Below, in pieces: positions 47,635 to 55,572 of a stretch of DNA of 55,572 nt. Numbering within the stretch: position 1 is the stretch's first letter; every line of letters starts with the position of its first letter. This stretch comes from Gammaproteobacteria bacterium (GTDB lineage: Bacteria; Pseudomonadota; Gammaproteobacteria; UBA6429; Thiohalophilaceae), in NCBI GenBank assembly GCA_024275915.1, contig JAJRYG010000026.1, positions 1 through 55,572 on the forward strand, written 5' to 3'. Under the pieces are notes generated by a model. That model searched no databases. It was not told where the DNA came from and saw only the letters and a program-made list of their open reading frames with translations. Made by a program: the position numbers and the translations under genes.

Positions 47635-49098
47635 TTGAATTCCTACATTCGCGCCTATCCCTGGCATGCCACTCTCTGGCTGGTTGGCCTGTTCAGCATT
47701 CTGCATTTGCTGGTGATCGGCATCCCGGAACTGACCAACGATGAAGCCCAGTACGCCCTGTACGGCTACTACCTGGACTGGAGCTATTTCGACCACCCCC
47801 CTCTGGTAGGCTGGCTCAACGCCCTTGTCCTGCCGTTTTCCACCAGCGACTTTGCCCTGCGCCTGTGGCCGGTGCTGCTGGCCGCCATCAGCGGCTTGTT
47901 CATCCATGGACTGACCCGGGATCTGTTCCCCGAAGAACCCGCCTGGCTGGCGACCCTGGCGGTAGCGGTGTTCCAGAGCGGTGTCATGTTCCAGATGCTG
48001 GCCATGGCCATGCTCCCCGACACCCCCCTGCTGCCCATTGCCCTGGCCACCGCCTGGCTGCTGTTTCGCACCCTGCGCGATGGGAGCCACTGGCCCTGGC
48101 TGGGGATTGGCCTGCTGTTTGGCCTTGCCGGCCTGTCCAAATACACGGCCGTGACCCTGGTGCCGACCGCAATTCTCGGCCTGATGATCTTCCGCCGTTA
48201 CCGCCTGCTGCTGACCCCCTGGCCCTGGCTGGCGATGATCGTTGCCGGCATCGTGATTCTGCCCATTCTCTACTGGAATGCCCGGCACGACTGGATTTCC
48301 TTCCTCTACCAGCTGGGCCACGGCATGCCGGCAAAGGAATGGCAACTGCGGCGCATGCTGGAATCCCAGCTCGGCCAGCTGCTGGCCTATTCGGGCATAT
48401 TCGTTTTTGGCCTCATCGCGGTCATCACCGGCCTGCGCGAACCGCACCCTGGCGTGCGTTTCAGCCTGGCCTTTGCCCTGCCGGTACTGCTGCTGTTCGG
48501 CTGGAACAGCGGCTATGAGCACAGCCTGCTGCACTGGACGGCACTGGGCTGGGCCGCCCTGACGCCGCTGATTGCCCGCTGGCTGGCGCACCACTGGTCA
48601 CGTCGTGTGGTGCGCATCGGTACCTATCTGAGTGCGGGTTATTCCCTGACACTGATCCTGATACTGCATTCCCTGCTGGCCTTTGCCTGGCTGCCTTTCG
48701 AGGCCAACCGCCACCCGCTGGAGGATATCTACGGCTGGAAGGCCGCCGCCGCCCGTGCCATGCAGTTGCGCGAACAGATGGCCAGCAAGGATAATGCCCC
48801 TGCGCCGGTGCTGTTTGTCGGCAACTGGTCCGTATTCAGCCGCCTGGCCTGGTATGCCCGCCCGGTACCGGTGCAGGTCACCGATACGCGCTTCGGCCAG
48901 TCTGATATCTGGTATGGCATTCCTGAAAAGGGAGCCCGGGGCATCGTCGTGGTCCCCCCCAAATACCGCGATCGACCACAAACCAGCGGCATTGCCAAAT
49001 TCGAACATTGTGAACAGAAGGACAAACTTGAAATCATCCTGCACGACAAGCCGGCCACCACCTACCTGTTCTATGCCTGCACGGGTTATCGGGGCTGA
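47635..49098 (+). CDS. GT39/ArnT-like lipid-sugar glycosyltransferase
   Basis: The product is a 487-aa polytopic protein of the PMT/ArnT (glycosyltransferase 39) family, which uses polyprenyl-phosphate sugars as donors on the periplasmic side. The first periplasmic loop has the acidic motif [32 protein letters not shown], typical of the family. About ten helices follow, with a soluble C-terminal region. The start is TTG 47635; no in-frame ATG fits and the ribosome binding site is weak. It heads a four-gene operon. Confidence 0.88.
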   Translation: MNSYIRAYPWHATLWLVGLFSILHLLVIGIPELTNDEAQYALYGYYLDWSYFDHPPLVGWLNALVLPFSTSDFALRLWPVLLAAISGLFIHGLTRDLFPEEPAWLATLAVAVFQSGVMFQMLAMAMLPDTPLLPIALATAWLLFRTLRDGSHWPWLGIGLLFGLAGLSKYTAVTLVPTAILGLMIFRRYRLLLTPWPWLAMIVAGIVILPILYWNARHDWISFLYQLGHGMPAKEWQLRRMLESQLGQLLAYSGIFVFGLIAVITGLREPHPGVRFSLAFALPVLLLFGWNSGYEHSLLHWTALGWAALTPLIARWLAHHWSRRVVRIGTYLSAGYSLTLILILHSLLAFAWLPFEANRHPLEDIYGWKAAAARAMQLREQMASKDNAPAPVLFVGNWSVFSRLAWYARPVPVQVTDTRFGQSDIWYGIPEKGARGIVVVPPKYRDRPQTSGIAKFEHCEQKDKLEIILHDKPATTYLFYACTGYRG

Positions 49099-49101
49099 TT
49101 C

Positions 49102-49887
49102 ATGACACAGCCTTGCGTCGATCCCCTGCGTACCCCATGGAGCTGGGCCATCCCCGCGCTGGCCCTGTTACTGCTCGCGCTGTTTGGCCTTGCTGGTCTC
49201 AATCAGCCGGTATTCCTCTGGCTCAATCATGCCCTTTACCTGCAAACCGAAGGCTTCTGGCTCAATGTCACCCTGTTTGGTGATGCAGGCATGATGGCCA
49301 TCCTGCTGTTGCCCCTCATCGGCAAGCGCCCGGACATCATCTGGAGCGCCCTGCTGGCAGGGATCATCACTGCTGTCATGGTCGACGTGGGCAAGGACTA
49401 TTTTGCCATTCAGCGCCCACCCAACGTGCTGGCTGCAGAGACCTTTCATCAGCTGGGCAATCGCTTTGGGGCGGCCTCCTTCCCGTCTGGTCATACGGCC
49501 GCAGCCTTTTCCGTTGCCGGGACCATTTCGCTGATGGTCATGGATACACGCATCCGCGTGACCGTCATTGCCCTGGCCCTGTTCATCGCCATGTCGCGCA
49601 TTGCCGTGGGGGCACACTGGCCCATGGACATCACGGCCGGCGCCTTTACCGGCTGGCTCGCTGCCATCCTCGGTGTGTGGCTGGGCCGTCACCTGCCGGC
49701 CAATCGTGGTGTGCAGATGTTCTGTGCCCTGCTGCTGGTGTCCACGGTGGTCTATCTGGTCTTCGTCCATAAAAATGGTGACGTCGAAGCCCGCCTGCTG
49801 GAAATCACCGTGCCCCTGCTCAGCCTGGCCTTGGCCCTGCCCGGCCTGCGCCGGCTGTTTTTCCCCGGAGTCCATCATGCAGCCTGA
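49102..49887 (+). CDS. PAP2-family membrane phosphatase
   Basis: The product is a 261-aa membrane phosphatase with all three PAP2 motifs: KDYFAIQRP, SFPSGHTAAAF and SRIAVGAHWPMDITAGA. Such enzymes dephosphorylate phosphatidic acid, undecaprenyl diphosphate or lipid A. In this operon it most plausibly recycles the lipid carrier, which is inference. It starts 3 bp after the GT39 gene and overlaps the flippase-like gene by 11 bp. Confidence 0.92.
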   Translation: MTQPCVDPLRTPWSWAIPALALLLLALFGLAGLNQPVFLWLNHALYLQTEGFWLNVTLFGDAGMMAILLLPLIGKRPDIIWSALLAGIITAVMVDVGKDYFAIQRPPNVLAAETFHQLGNRFGAASFPSGHTAAAFSVAGTISLMVMDTRIRVTVIALALFIAMSRIAVGAHWPMDITAGAFTGWLAAILGVWLGRHLPANRGVQMFCALLLVSTVVYLVFVHKNGDVEARLLEITVPLLSLALALPGLRRLFFPGVHHAA

Positions 49888-50857
49888 TGACGAACCGCTG
49901 ATGGAGAAAAAGATGTCCCCCTGGGGCATCATCATTCGTCTTGTCATTACCCTGAGTCTGCTGTTTCTCATTTTTCGCAATATCGAATTCAACAGCGTGC
50001 TGGACATCATTGGCCAGACCCACATCGGCTGGCTGGCCATGGCCGTGGTATTTCAGTTGCTCAGCACCCTGCTGGCCGGTTACCGCTGGTACCTGGTGAT
50101 GCACAAGCTGGAATTCGGCCAGAACATCGGTTTTTACATCCGCAGTTACTTCAAGGGATCGTTCTTCAATCAGGGGCTGCCCACCAGCATCGGTGGCGAT
50201 GCCATCCGTGTGCTGGATGTGGCCGCCACCGGGTTTCGCAAACGCGACGCCTTTACCGGTGTATTCATCGACCGGGTACTGGGGCTGACCGGCCTGCTGC
50301 TGCTCAACCTGCTGGCCAATATCCTCGCGCCTGACATCATGCCTGAAGGCCTGTACGGTCTGATCAACCTCATTGTAATGGGTGGCATCGCCGGCTTTGT
50401 CTTTCTGATCTTCCTGCATCGGATAAAATGGCTGGAACAATGGCGCCTCACCCGTTATTTTCTGCGCATCTCCCGGGGACTGATGCGCATCATGCGTGGT
50501 CTGGCCGCCAGTGCCATGCAAATGAGTATCGGCATTGCCATTCATCTGCTGTCGATGCTCAACATCTACATGATCGGCATGGGCGTGGGGCTGGACTATG
50601 ATCTGCTCACCTACATCGTCATCGTGCCACCGGTGATCCTGCTGACCCTGATCCCCGTCTAGCTGGCCGGTTGGGGCGTGCGTGAAGGTGCGATGATCGG
50701 CCTGTTCACCCTGATTGGAGCAAGTCAGTCCATGGTTCTGTCCATGTCGATTCTGTATGGTGTCATTCTGATCATTGCCAGCCTGCCGGGCCTGCAGGTC
50801 TATCTGGCCGGCAGGAAAACCCGTCCCGACAACCCTCAACCTCCGGAACCATCATGA
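49877..50857 (+). pseudogene. Flippase-like (UPF0104/AglD-type) membrane protein interrupted by an amber codon
   Basis: The 326-codon frame from ATG 49877 encodes about eight membrane helices of the lysylphosphatidylglycerol-synthase TM / UPF0104 type (YFKGSFFNQGLPTSIGGDAIRV is a family signature). TAG at 50660-50662 (codon 262) interrupts the conserved motif P-(V/I)-S-x-A-G-W-G-V-R-E, giving LIPV-stop-LAGWGVREGAM. The expected residue is Ser, and TCG to TAG is a single change. The frame then stays open for 64 codons to TGA, which overlaps the next gene's ATG. The truncated 261-aa protein would lose its last two helices. Confidence 0.85.
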
Positions 50858-52065
50858 AAGTCGATACCATGCGCCGCATCGATCACCTTGCCGGTGTGCC
50901 CCTGTGTTTTCTTGCCACCTGGCTGGTCAAACTGGCCGACCTGTGGCGCAAGCCGGCCAGCACGCCGCCGCGCAAGGTGCTGCTCATCGAATTGTCGGAA
51001 ATGGGCAGTGCCATCCTGGTCGATCCGGCCATGCGCAAACTGCAGGACAAGGGAGCCGAGCTGTTCTTCGTCATCTTCAGCAAGAATGCCGCCAGCCTGC
51101 GACTGCTGAATACGGTGGCCGAAAAGAACGTCTTTACCATCCGCGAAGACGGGCTGGTTCCGCTGGCCACCGACACCCTCAGATTCTTCCTCTGGACCCG
51201 GCGCCACAATATCGACACGGTCATCGACCTGGAACTGTTTTCCCGCTTCACCGCGCTGCTCAGTGGCCTGTCGGGGGCCACACGCCGGGTGGGCTACCAT
51301 GCCTTTCACAACGAGGGCCTGTACCGTGGTGAAATGCTCAGCCACCGGGTGGCCTACAACCCGCACATGCACATCGCCAAGAACTTCATCGCCCTGGTCA
51401 ATGCCATCTACACGGAAAAACCGGAACGGCCCTATTCCAAGACCCTGATCCATGACGACGAGATCACCCTTGCCAGGGCTCATATCAGTGAACAGGAGCA
51501 GACCTTCATCCACGACAGGATCCGTGCCGACTACGCGGACTACGAGGTGGGCCGACACCGCATCGTGCTCATCAATCCCAATGCCAGCGAGCTGCTGATC
51601 CAGCGCCGCTGGATGCCGGAACGTTACATCGAAATCATGCAGCGTATCCTTGCCGATCACGAGGATGTGCTGATCCTCATCACCGGCGCCCCAGCCGAGC
51701 GCAACGAAGCTCAGGGGCTGAAGGAAAAGGTGGGCAACGATCGCTGCATCAATTTTGCCGGCCGCCTGCGTCTGCTGGAACTGCCCATGCTCTACAGTGT
51801 CGCTCACCTGATGCTGACCAACGACTCGGGCCCGGGCCATTTCTCGGCCATCACCGAACTGAAGACCTTCGTCATTTTTGGTCCGGAAACACCCAGGCTG
51901 TATGGCTCGCTCGGCAACAGCACACCCATCTACGCCGGCCTGGCCTGTTCCCCCTGTGTCAGTGCCGGCAACCATCGCAAGACCCCTTGCACTGACAATG
52001 TCTGCCTGCAGGTCATCAGTGTCGATGAAGTCTACGATATTCTGAAGCCCGCCCTGCAGCACTGA
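50854..52065 (+). CDS. Glycosyltransferase family 9 (heptosyltransferase-like)
   Basis: The product is a 403-aa GT9-family protein. The N-terminal RKVLLIELSEMGSAILVDPAMRKL and the C-terminal nucleotide-sugar site VAHLMLTNDSGPGHFSAIT are typical of heptosyltransferases. Unusual are the N-terminal hydrophobic segment (GVPLCFLATWLVKLADLW), which suggests membrane association, and a cysteine-rich C-terminal stretch (LACSPCVSAGNHRKTPCTDNVC) found in some GT9 proteins. Its ATG overlaps the flippase-like gene stop. Confidence 0.9.
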   Translation: MKVDTMRRIDHLAGVPLCFLATWLVKLADLWRKPASTPPRKVLLIELSEMGSAILVDPAMRKLQDKGAELFFVIFSKNAASLRLLNTVAEKNVFTIREDGLVPLATDTLRFFLWTRRHNIDTVIDLELFSRFTALLSGLSGATRRVGYHAFHNEGLYRGEMLSHRVAYNPHMHIAKNFIALVNAIYTEKPERPYSKTLIHDDEITLARAHISEQEQTFIHDRIRADYADYEVGRHRIVLINPNASELLIQRRWMPERYIEIMQRILADHEDVLILITGAPAERNEAQGLKEKVGNDRCINFAGRLRLLELPMLYSVAHLMLTNDSGPGHFSAITELKTFVIFGPETPRLYGSLGNSTPIYAGLACSPCVSAGNHRKTPCTDNVCLQVISVDEVYDILKPALQH

Positions 52066-52139
52066 AAAGCACGGCTACATCAATATCTTCTTATATTATT
52101 AATAGCTGTAAGGCCTAGCATATTTAATCCGGATTTTTA

Positions 52140-52153
52140 TTGATGTTAATCAA
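52140..52153. promoter_or_regulatory. FNR/ANR-type binding site
   Basis: TTGATGTTAATCAA is an exact match to the FNR consensus TTGAT-N4-ATCAA, and the palindrome extends as GATGTT-N4-AACATC. It lies in an AT-rich, gene-free stretch (52066-52341), 190 bp upstream of the CBS gene. Control of the CBS gene by oxygen is the simplest reading, but the distance to the unknown start site is not fixed. Confidence 0.65.
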
Positions 52154-52341
52154 CATCATTAATTTTAATAACCAGTGGATTAAATAAAGTAAATAGTCGC
52201 GGCGCAAAAAATTCTATAGCTTTAGCACAACACTGTTACAAACCATGTAACAAGGTTCGACTCATATCAGGTCTTGCGCGATACCGCCAAGGATTTGAAC
52301 CTGATTTTCAGCTACAGACAAGAAAAGGGTAGGATGCGATT

Positions 52342-52812
52342 ATGTTAGTCAAAGAGATAATGAATTCGAATGTAAAGGTTGCACATCCTGAAACATCCGT
52401 ACGTGAAGTTGCCGTCACCATGTGTTTCAACAAGATCAGCGGTGTTCCCGTTGTCGATGAAGACAACACCATTCTCGGCGTGATTTCAGAAAAGGATATC
52501 CTCAACGCCATGTACCCCAAGGTGGACGAATACATGGAGTCCGGCCGGATCAACTTCGAGGAAATCGAAAGTGAATACACCGATGTCATCAACAGCAAGG
52601 TCAAGGATATCATGAAAAGCTGTCTGTTCACCGTGACACCGGACACCCCCATTCTCAAGGCCGTTTCCATCATGTGCCTGAAGAAAATCCGCCGCATCCC
52701 CGTTGCCGAAGACAACAAGCTGGTCGGCATCATCAGTATTGGTGATGTACACAAGGCCATCTTCCAGCAACACCTGGACAGCAGCCAGAATGATCTGAAA
52801 GCCGCTTCCTGA
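52342..52812 (+). CDS. Two-CBS-domain protein
   Basis: The product is a 156-aa soluble protein made of a CBS pair (Bateman module). CBS1 is about residues 1-60 (IMNSNVKVAHPETSVREVAVTM, ISGVPVVDEDNTILGVISEKDIL) and CBS2 about 85-145 (IMKSCLFTVTPDTPILKAVSIM, IRRIPVAEDNKLVGIISIGDV). Such modules bind adenosyl ligands and act as energy sensors. There is no effector domain. An FNR box upstream hints at oxygen control. Confidence 0.93.
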   Translation: MLVKEIMNSNVKVAHPETSVREVAVTMCFNKISGVPVVDEDNTILGVISEKDILNAMYPKVDEYMESGRINFEEIESEYTDVINSKVKDIMKSCLFTVTPDTPILKAVSIMCLKKIRRIPVAEDNKLVGIISIGDVHKAIFQQHLDSSQNDLKAAS

Positions 52813-52838
52813 TTTTTTTCTGCCTTTCCGGAAAAACA

Positions 52839-52868
52839 AAGGCGGCCGTATGGCCGCCTTGTTTCGTT
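52839..52868 (+). terminator. Terminator of the CBS gene
   Basis: AAGGCGGCC and GGCCGCCTT form a perfect 9-bp stem with a GTAT loop, followed by the T-rich GTTTCGTTT. The remaining 52869-53116 contains no recognisable gene or repeat. Confidence 0.85.
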
Positions 52869-53116
52869 TACGATAAAAAATGAAGGCAAGTCTGGTTCTT
52901 GCCTGAACATGTGAAATTCATCACATTAACCCCATGGTTGCGTAAATTTTTGGAGGCAGGGTTTTGAGGACAGTATTTTCAGGGGCGACTGCAGGTTTTT
53001 CCAACCACAGCATAGCTCATCCCATGTGAGGACTGGAAAAATCAAGCACGGCACTGAAAATTATGGCTGGAAGGCGCTTCGTCATCCTGCGTCGATAATT
53101 TATGCCACGATTTGGT

Positions 53117-54205
53117 TTATTCAAGCATGTCCTTTAACCTGTTCCGATAGCGTGAGGCCTGTTTGCCCTTGTCCGCAAACAGTTTCAGCAGATCCATCGA
53201 CATAAATACCCCGACATCACCGTAATGGTCGACAACACCAATCGAATATTTATTGTCAAAGAAAAATGTCAGGCCATGACCAACATCCTGAACTTCCGGT
53301 CTGTCCGAATATAAACTGGTAAGCGAAACACCAAAAGGGATGCCGATAACAGAATTACGCCACCAGTTGACCCCCAGCCATTCCACGGTAACGGCAATAT
53401 TCACATTTTCACCATCCGGCGCATCGGCAACGTATTCAAGAACCAGGTTCGGGTGCAGCAGGAACCACTGCCTGTCAGGTGGCCCTACCAGGTAACCTTT
53501 TTTAAAATGCTTTTGTTCAAACCAGGAAGTAAGGGTAATATCAGCAAAAGTCTGGGAGCGCGACTGATCGAAATAGGCATTCCAGTCCCTTGATATCCCG
53601 GCAAGACGATTTTTGGTTTCAAATGCGCTCAAAGCATTGGCATTCTTCTGATAAGGGTTGATGGCATTTTCCAGATCTTTCAGCACTTCCGAACAGGGTG
53701 CAGAAAAAGCCTGTTCGTTCTGACAGGCCTGCTCATCAGATGCCTGCAGAATCCCCTGCAACTCCCGGTTGTGGGTAAAATAGTACAGATATTTTCTATC
53801 CCGGGGCCCCTGAACGCTTTTCTCGACATTGAATGTCGGCAACAGCGGATTTGTGCCCATTGTATTCAGCGTATTTGCAAAGTCATCCAGTTGTTTGTCG
53901 AGCTTGTCGATCCGGGTGGTTTTCATTTTTTGTTCAACCCCGGTCTTAACCAAAAAACCGAACGATGACATTTTTTCTACCGGGAGTATCTCGGCAAATG
54001 TCTTTTGCCTGGGAACCAGAATGGCGAGACAGACGTCATTGTTGATTTCCTCAGCGGCAAGCTGTATTTCCCTGAAATATTTCGAAACTGGAACTGTCGA
54101 ACTTTTGCAAGAAAACAGACTGGTTTCGACCTTCTCCTGTGCCTGCAGATTCAGGGAGACAATACACAGGACAATACTGAAAAACAGTCTCCGTTTCATT
54201 ATCAT
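53117..54205 (-). CDS. Secreted protein of unknown function, partner of the hydrolase gene
   Basis: The product is a 362-aa protein (or 360 aa from ATG 54199) with a signal peptide (MKRRLFFSIVLCIVSLNLQA). The mature part has four cysteines (LFSCKSS, NDVCLAI, EQACQNEQ, SAPCSEV), consistent with two periplasmic disulfides. A helical N-terminal half is followed by a beta-rich C-terminal half (QWFLLHPNLVLEYVAD, VTVEWLGVNWWRNS, HGLTFFFDNKYSIGVVDHYGDVGVFMSMDLL). I recognise no family. It starts only 4 bp after the hydrolase gene, so the two are co-translated. Codon use is more AT-rich than in most of the window. Confidence 0.75.
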   Translation of the reverse strand: MIMKRRLFFSIVLCIVSLNLQAQEKVETSLFSCKSSTVPVSKYFREIQLAAEEINNDVCLAILVPRQKTFAEILPVEKMSSFGFLVKTGVEQKMKTTRIDKLDKQLDDFANTLNTMGTNPLLPTFNVEKSVQGPRDRKYLYYFTHNRELQGILQASDEQACQNEQAFSAPCSEVLKDLENAINPYQKNANALSAFETKNRLAGISRDWNAYFDQSRSQTFADITLTSWFEQKHFKKGYLVGPPDRQWFLLHPNLVLEYVADAPDGENVNIAVTVEWLGVNWWRNSVIGIPFGVSLTSLYSDRPEVQDVGHGLTFFFDNKYSIGVVDHYGDVGVFMSMDLLKLFADKGKQASRYRNRLKDMLE

Positions 54206-54209
54206 CCCC

Positions 54210-55313
54210 TTATAGATTGTTTTTAATCTTCTCGGCCGTCGATTTCAAAATCTGCCCTGCCTGCAGAAGCTCTCGCCATGATTCAATATCCTTTACATTG
54301 AGGTCATAAAAGGCTTCTTCCAGAGAGGCATAGGCACCATTGATGGCCTGTTTGCTGTATGCCTCACTGACTGCATCCATTTCCTGCAGACTGACATTGA
54401 ACGGGGTCATTTGGTATAGGAATACTTCTGCAACCTTCGGATCCGCCATGTACTGGGGGAAACTATGGGTATCCGGGTCGACAACCAGGTTGGTGACGAT
54501 ATTATTGTATGCCGTGACGTAGATACTTTCCGGTATCCACGAGCCATTGTTGGCAGGATCGAATCGTGACAACCAGGTAAAGGGATCGAGTTCATGACGG
54601 ATATTGTAGAACTGACTGGCACAACCTCTGTCACCCGGTTTAACCGGAGATTTCATCGGATCGACAAGCCCGGTAAACCGGTTTACCAGACGACTGACAT
54701 TTGCAACCATCCACACTGAACCCAGCTTGTGATTGGTCAGGCTCAGATCGGGTATTTCATCATCGGGATCATATTCCGGCCGATAAAGCAGGTGCAAGGT
54801 ATCATGAACTACCGCTGTACCCAGGCTGTGAGCCATGACATGTACCTTGTTCTGACCATATTCCTCGACCAGTTCAGCTATTTTTTTACCTGCATCGACC
54901 CGTACTTTTGCCCCCAGCATCGTGGTATAGAAGATGACATCCAGCCAGTGGGTGTAGAAAAATTCATCATTGCCAAAATCTGCTTCCAGTGCTGCAAGAC
55001 GTCCCGCCAGGTCGCCGGGGAAGCTGATACCATAAAGACCTGATATGGCTTCCAGGCGGTCTTTGACATTTTTTGCGCGATCACTGAATTCCTTGCGCAT
55101 CTTGTCAAAAAACTCATTATAATTATATTCGTGGACATCGAGATGGTCCTCGATACTTTCTCCCCGGTGTTTTTCATATCGCTGCAATGTATTCGTCGAC
55201 ACGCCGATAAATTCCCTTGCAAAACTTCCATGGATTCTGTTTCCACTAGCGTCAGTTTCAGGCGAGGAATGATTCCCCATGCCATGAATCAATAAAATTG
55301 CATTTTTAGCCAT
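54210..55313 (-). CDS. Alpha/beta hydrolase (lipase-like) of unknown substrate
   Basis: The product is a 367-aa protein from ATG 55313, with AAGGA 7 bp upstream; the frame opens at 55331. It has the oxyanion-side motif ILLIHGMGNHSS at the N-terminus and the nucleophile elbow VMAHSLGTAVVHD (G/A-x-S-x-G form, Ser near residue 163), so it is an alpha/beta hydrolase of the lipase/PGAP1 kind. A His/Asp partner is likely in the RHELDPFTWLSRFDP region. There is no signal peptide, while its neighbour is secreted. Substrate is unknown. Confidence 0.8.
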   Translation of the reverse strand: MAKNAILLIHGMGNHSSPETDASGNRIHGSFAREFIGVSTNTLQRYEKHRGESIEDHLDVHEYNYNEFFDKMRKEFSDRAKNVKDRLEAISGLYGISFPGDLAGRLAALEADFGNDEFFYTHWLDVIFYTTMLGAKVRVDAGKKIAELVEEYGQNKVHVMAHSLGTAVVHDTLHLLYRPEYDPDDEIPDLSLTNHKLGSVWMVANVSRLVNRFTGLVDPMKSPVKPGDRGCASQFYNIRHELDPFTWLSRFDPANNGSWIPESIYVTAYNNIVTNLVVDPDTHSFPQYMADPKVAEVFLYQMTPFNVSLQEMDAVSEAYSKQAINGAYASLEEAFYDLNVKDIESWRELLQAGQILKSTAEKIKNNL

Positions 55314-55572
55314 GATGCATTCCTTACCCAAGCTGAAATATCACTCTATCATAATGGCAGACCAGCCGTTGTATTCATATTTTACCCAATCTCGCGAAAA
55401 ATAATATCCTGCCTGTACTTTTGAGTTCATGAAAATCCCACGACACGTTGTACAGGGTAATGATTCCGGTCAAGGGTGGCACTTGAACAACGCAAGTACC
55501 GGCTCACCAGCTAGCCTGATATTCGGAACAGCTATTTGGCAAGCCTTTGAAACAAGCTCATTTTTCAACACA

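Overview
The window is a chromosomal segment of a motile, flagellated gammaproteobacterium. The evidence is the flgBCDEFGHI / cheV-cheR / flgA-flgM-flgN arrangement also found in Pseudomonas and Vibrio, sigma-54 and sigma-28 type flagellar promoters, lpxC, an Hda-type DnaA regulator, and an ilvBNC-pssA-leuA block. GC content is moderate to high and CTG is the usual leucine codon. Intergenic palindromic repeats and the overall gene content resemble Chromatiales-type sulfur-oxidiser genomes, but the species cannot be named from the sequence alone.

Layout. (1) 1-10.5 kb: rod, hook and ring flagellar genes flgB to flgI on the minus strand behind a perfect sigma-54 promoter. cheV-cheR sit behind a sigma-28 promoter, and the divergent flgA, flgM and flgN follow a sigma-54 promoter (flgA) and a sigma-28 promoter (flgM). 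(2) 10.5-12 kb: tRNA-Arg(CCU) and lpxC. lpxC contains no CTG leucine codon. (3) 12-21.5 kb: a repeat-rich intergenic patch, a DUF1624-type membrane protein, a solitary MbcA/ParS-like antitoxin fold, a PDC sensor protein, a ClC channel and the GTPase YlqF. Then comes a sigma factor / anti-sigma / small exported protein / DUF3106 operon, in which the anti-sigma gene carries an in-frame amber codon. (4) 21.6-34.7 kb: housekeeping genes prfC, rimI, a family 4 uracil-DNA glycosylase, leuA (with an unannotated leucine-rich leader peptide and attenuator upstream), pssA, ilvC, ilvN, ilvB, a DUF4124 protein, a MIF-type tautomerase, proS and a lytic transglycosylase. (5) 34.7-40 kb: an envelope operon (UPF0114, thioredoxin-like, TolC-like, adaptor, acylphosphatase) with no inner-membrane pump, a decayed YihY/BrkB gene, and two lipoproteins with related helical regions. 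(6) 40-47.5 kb: arsC, wrbA, DUF2069, hda, a CDP-alcohol phosphatidyltransferase, DUF2066, purM, purN, DUF3108 and dcd. (7) 47.6-52.1 kb: a four-gene, partly overlapping operon for lipid-linked glycan work (GT39, PAP2 phosphatase, flippase-like protein, GT9), whose flippase-like gene has an amber codon in a conserved motif. (8) 52.1-55.6 kb: a more AT-rich accessory end with an FNR-type box, a two-CBS protein, and an unrecognised pair made of a cytoplasmic alpha/beta hydrolase and a secreted cysteine-containing protein.

Functional themes. The flagellar block shows tiered control, with sigma-54 for early structural genes and FlgA, and sigma-28 for chemotaxis genes and the anti-sigma-28 factor FlgM. 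The branched-chain amino acid block appears to be split: ilvBNC has its own promoter and ends at a strong terminator, while leuA is controlled by ribosome-mediated attenuation. Three families of dispersed repeats sit between genes. The least explained items are the CTG-free lpxC, the hydrolase/secreted-protein pair, the glycan operon with its interrupted flippase-like gene, and the pump-less TolC/adaptor operon.
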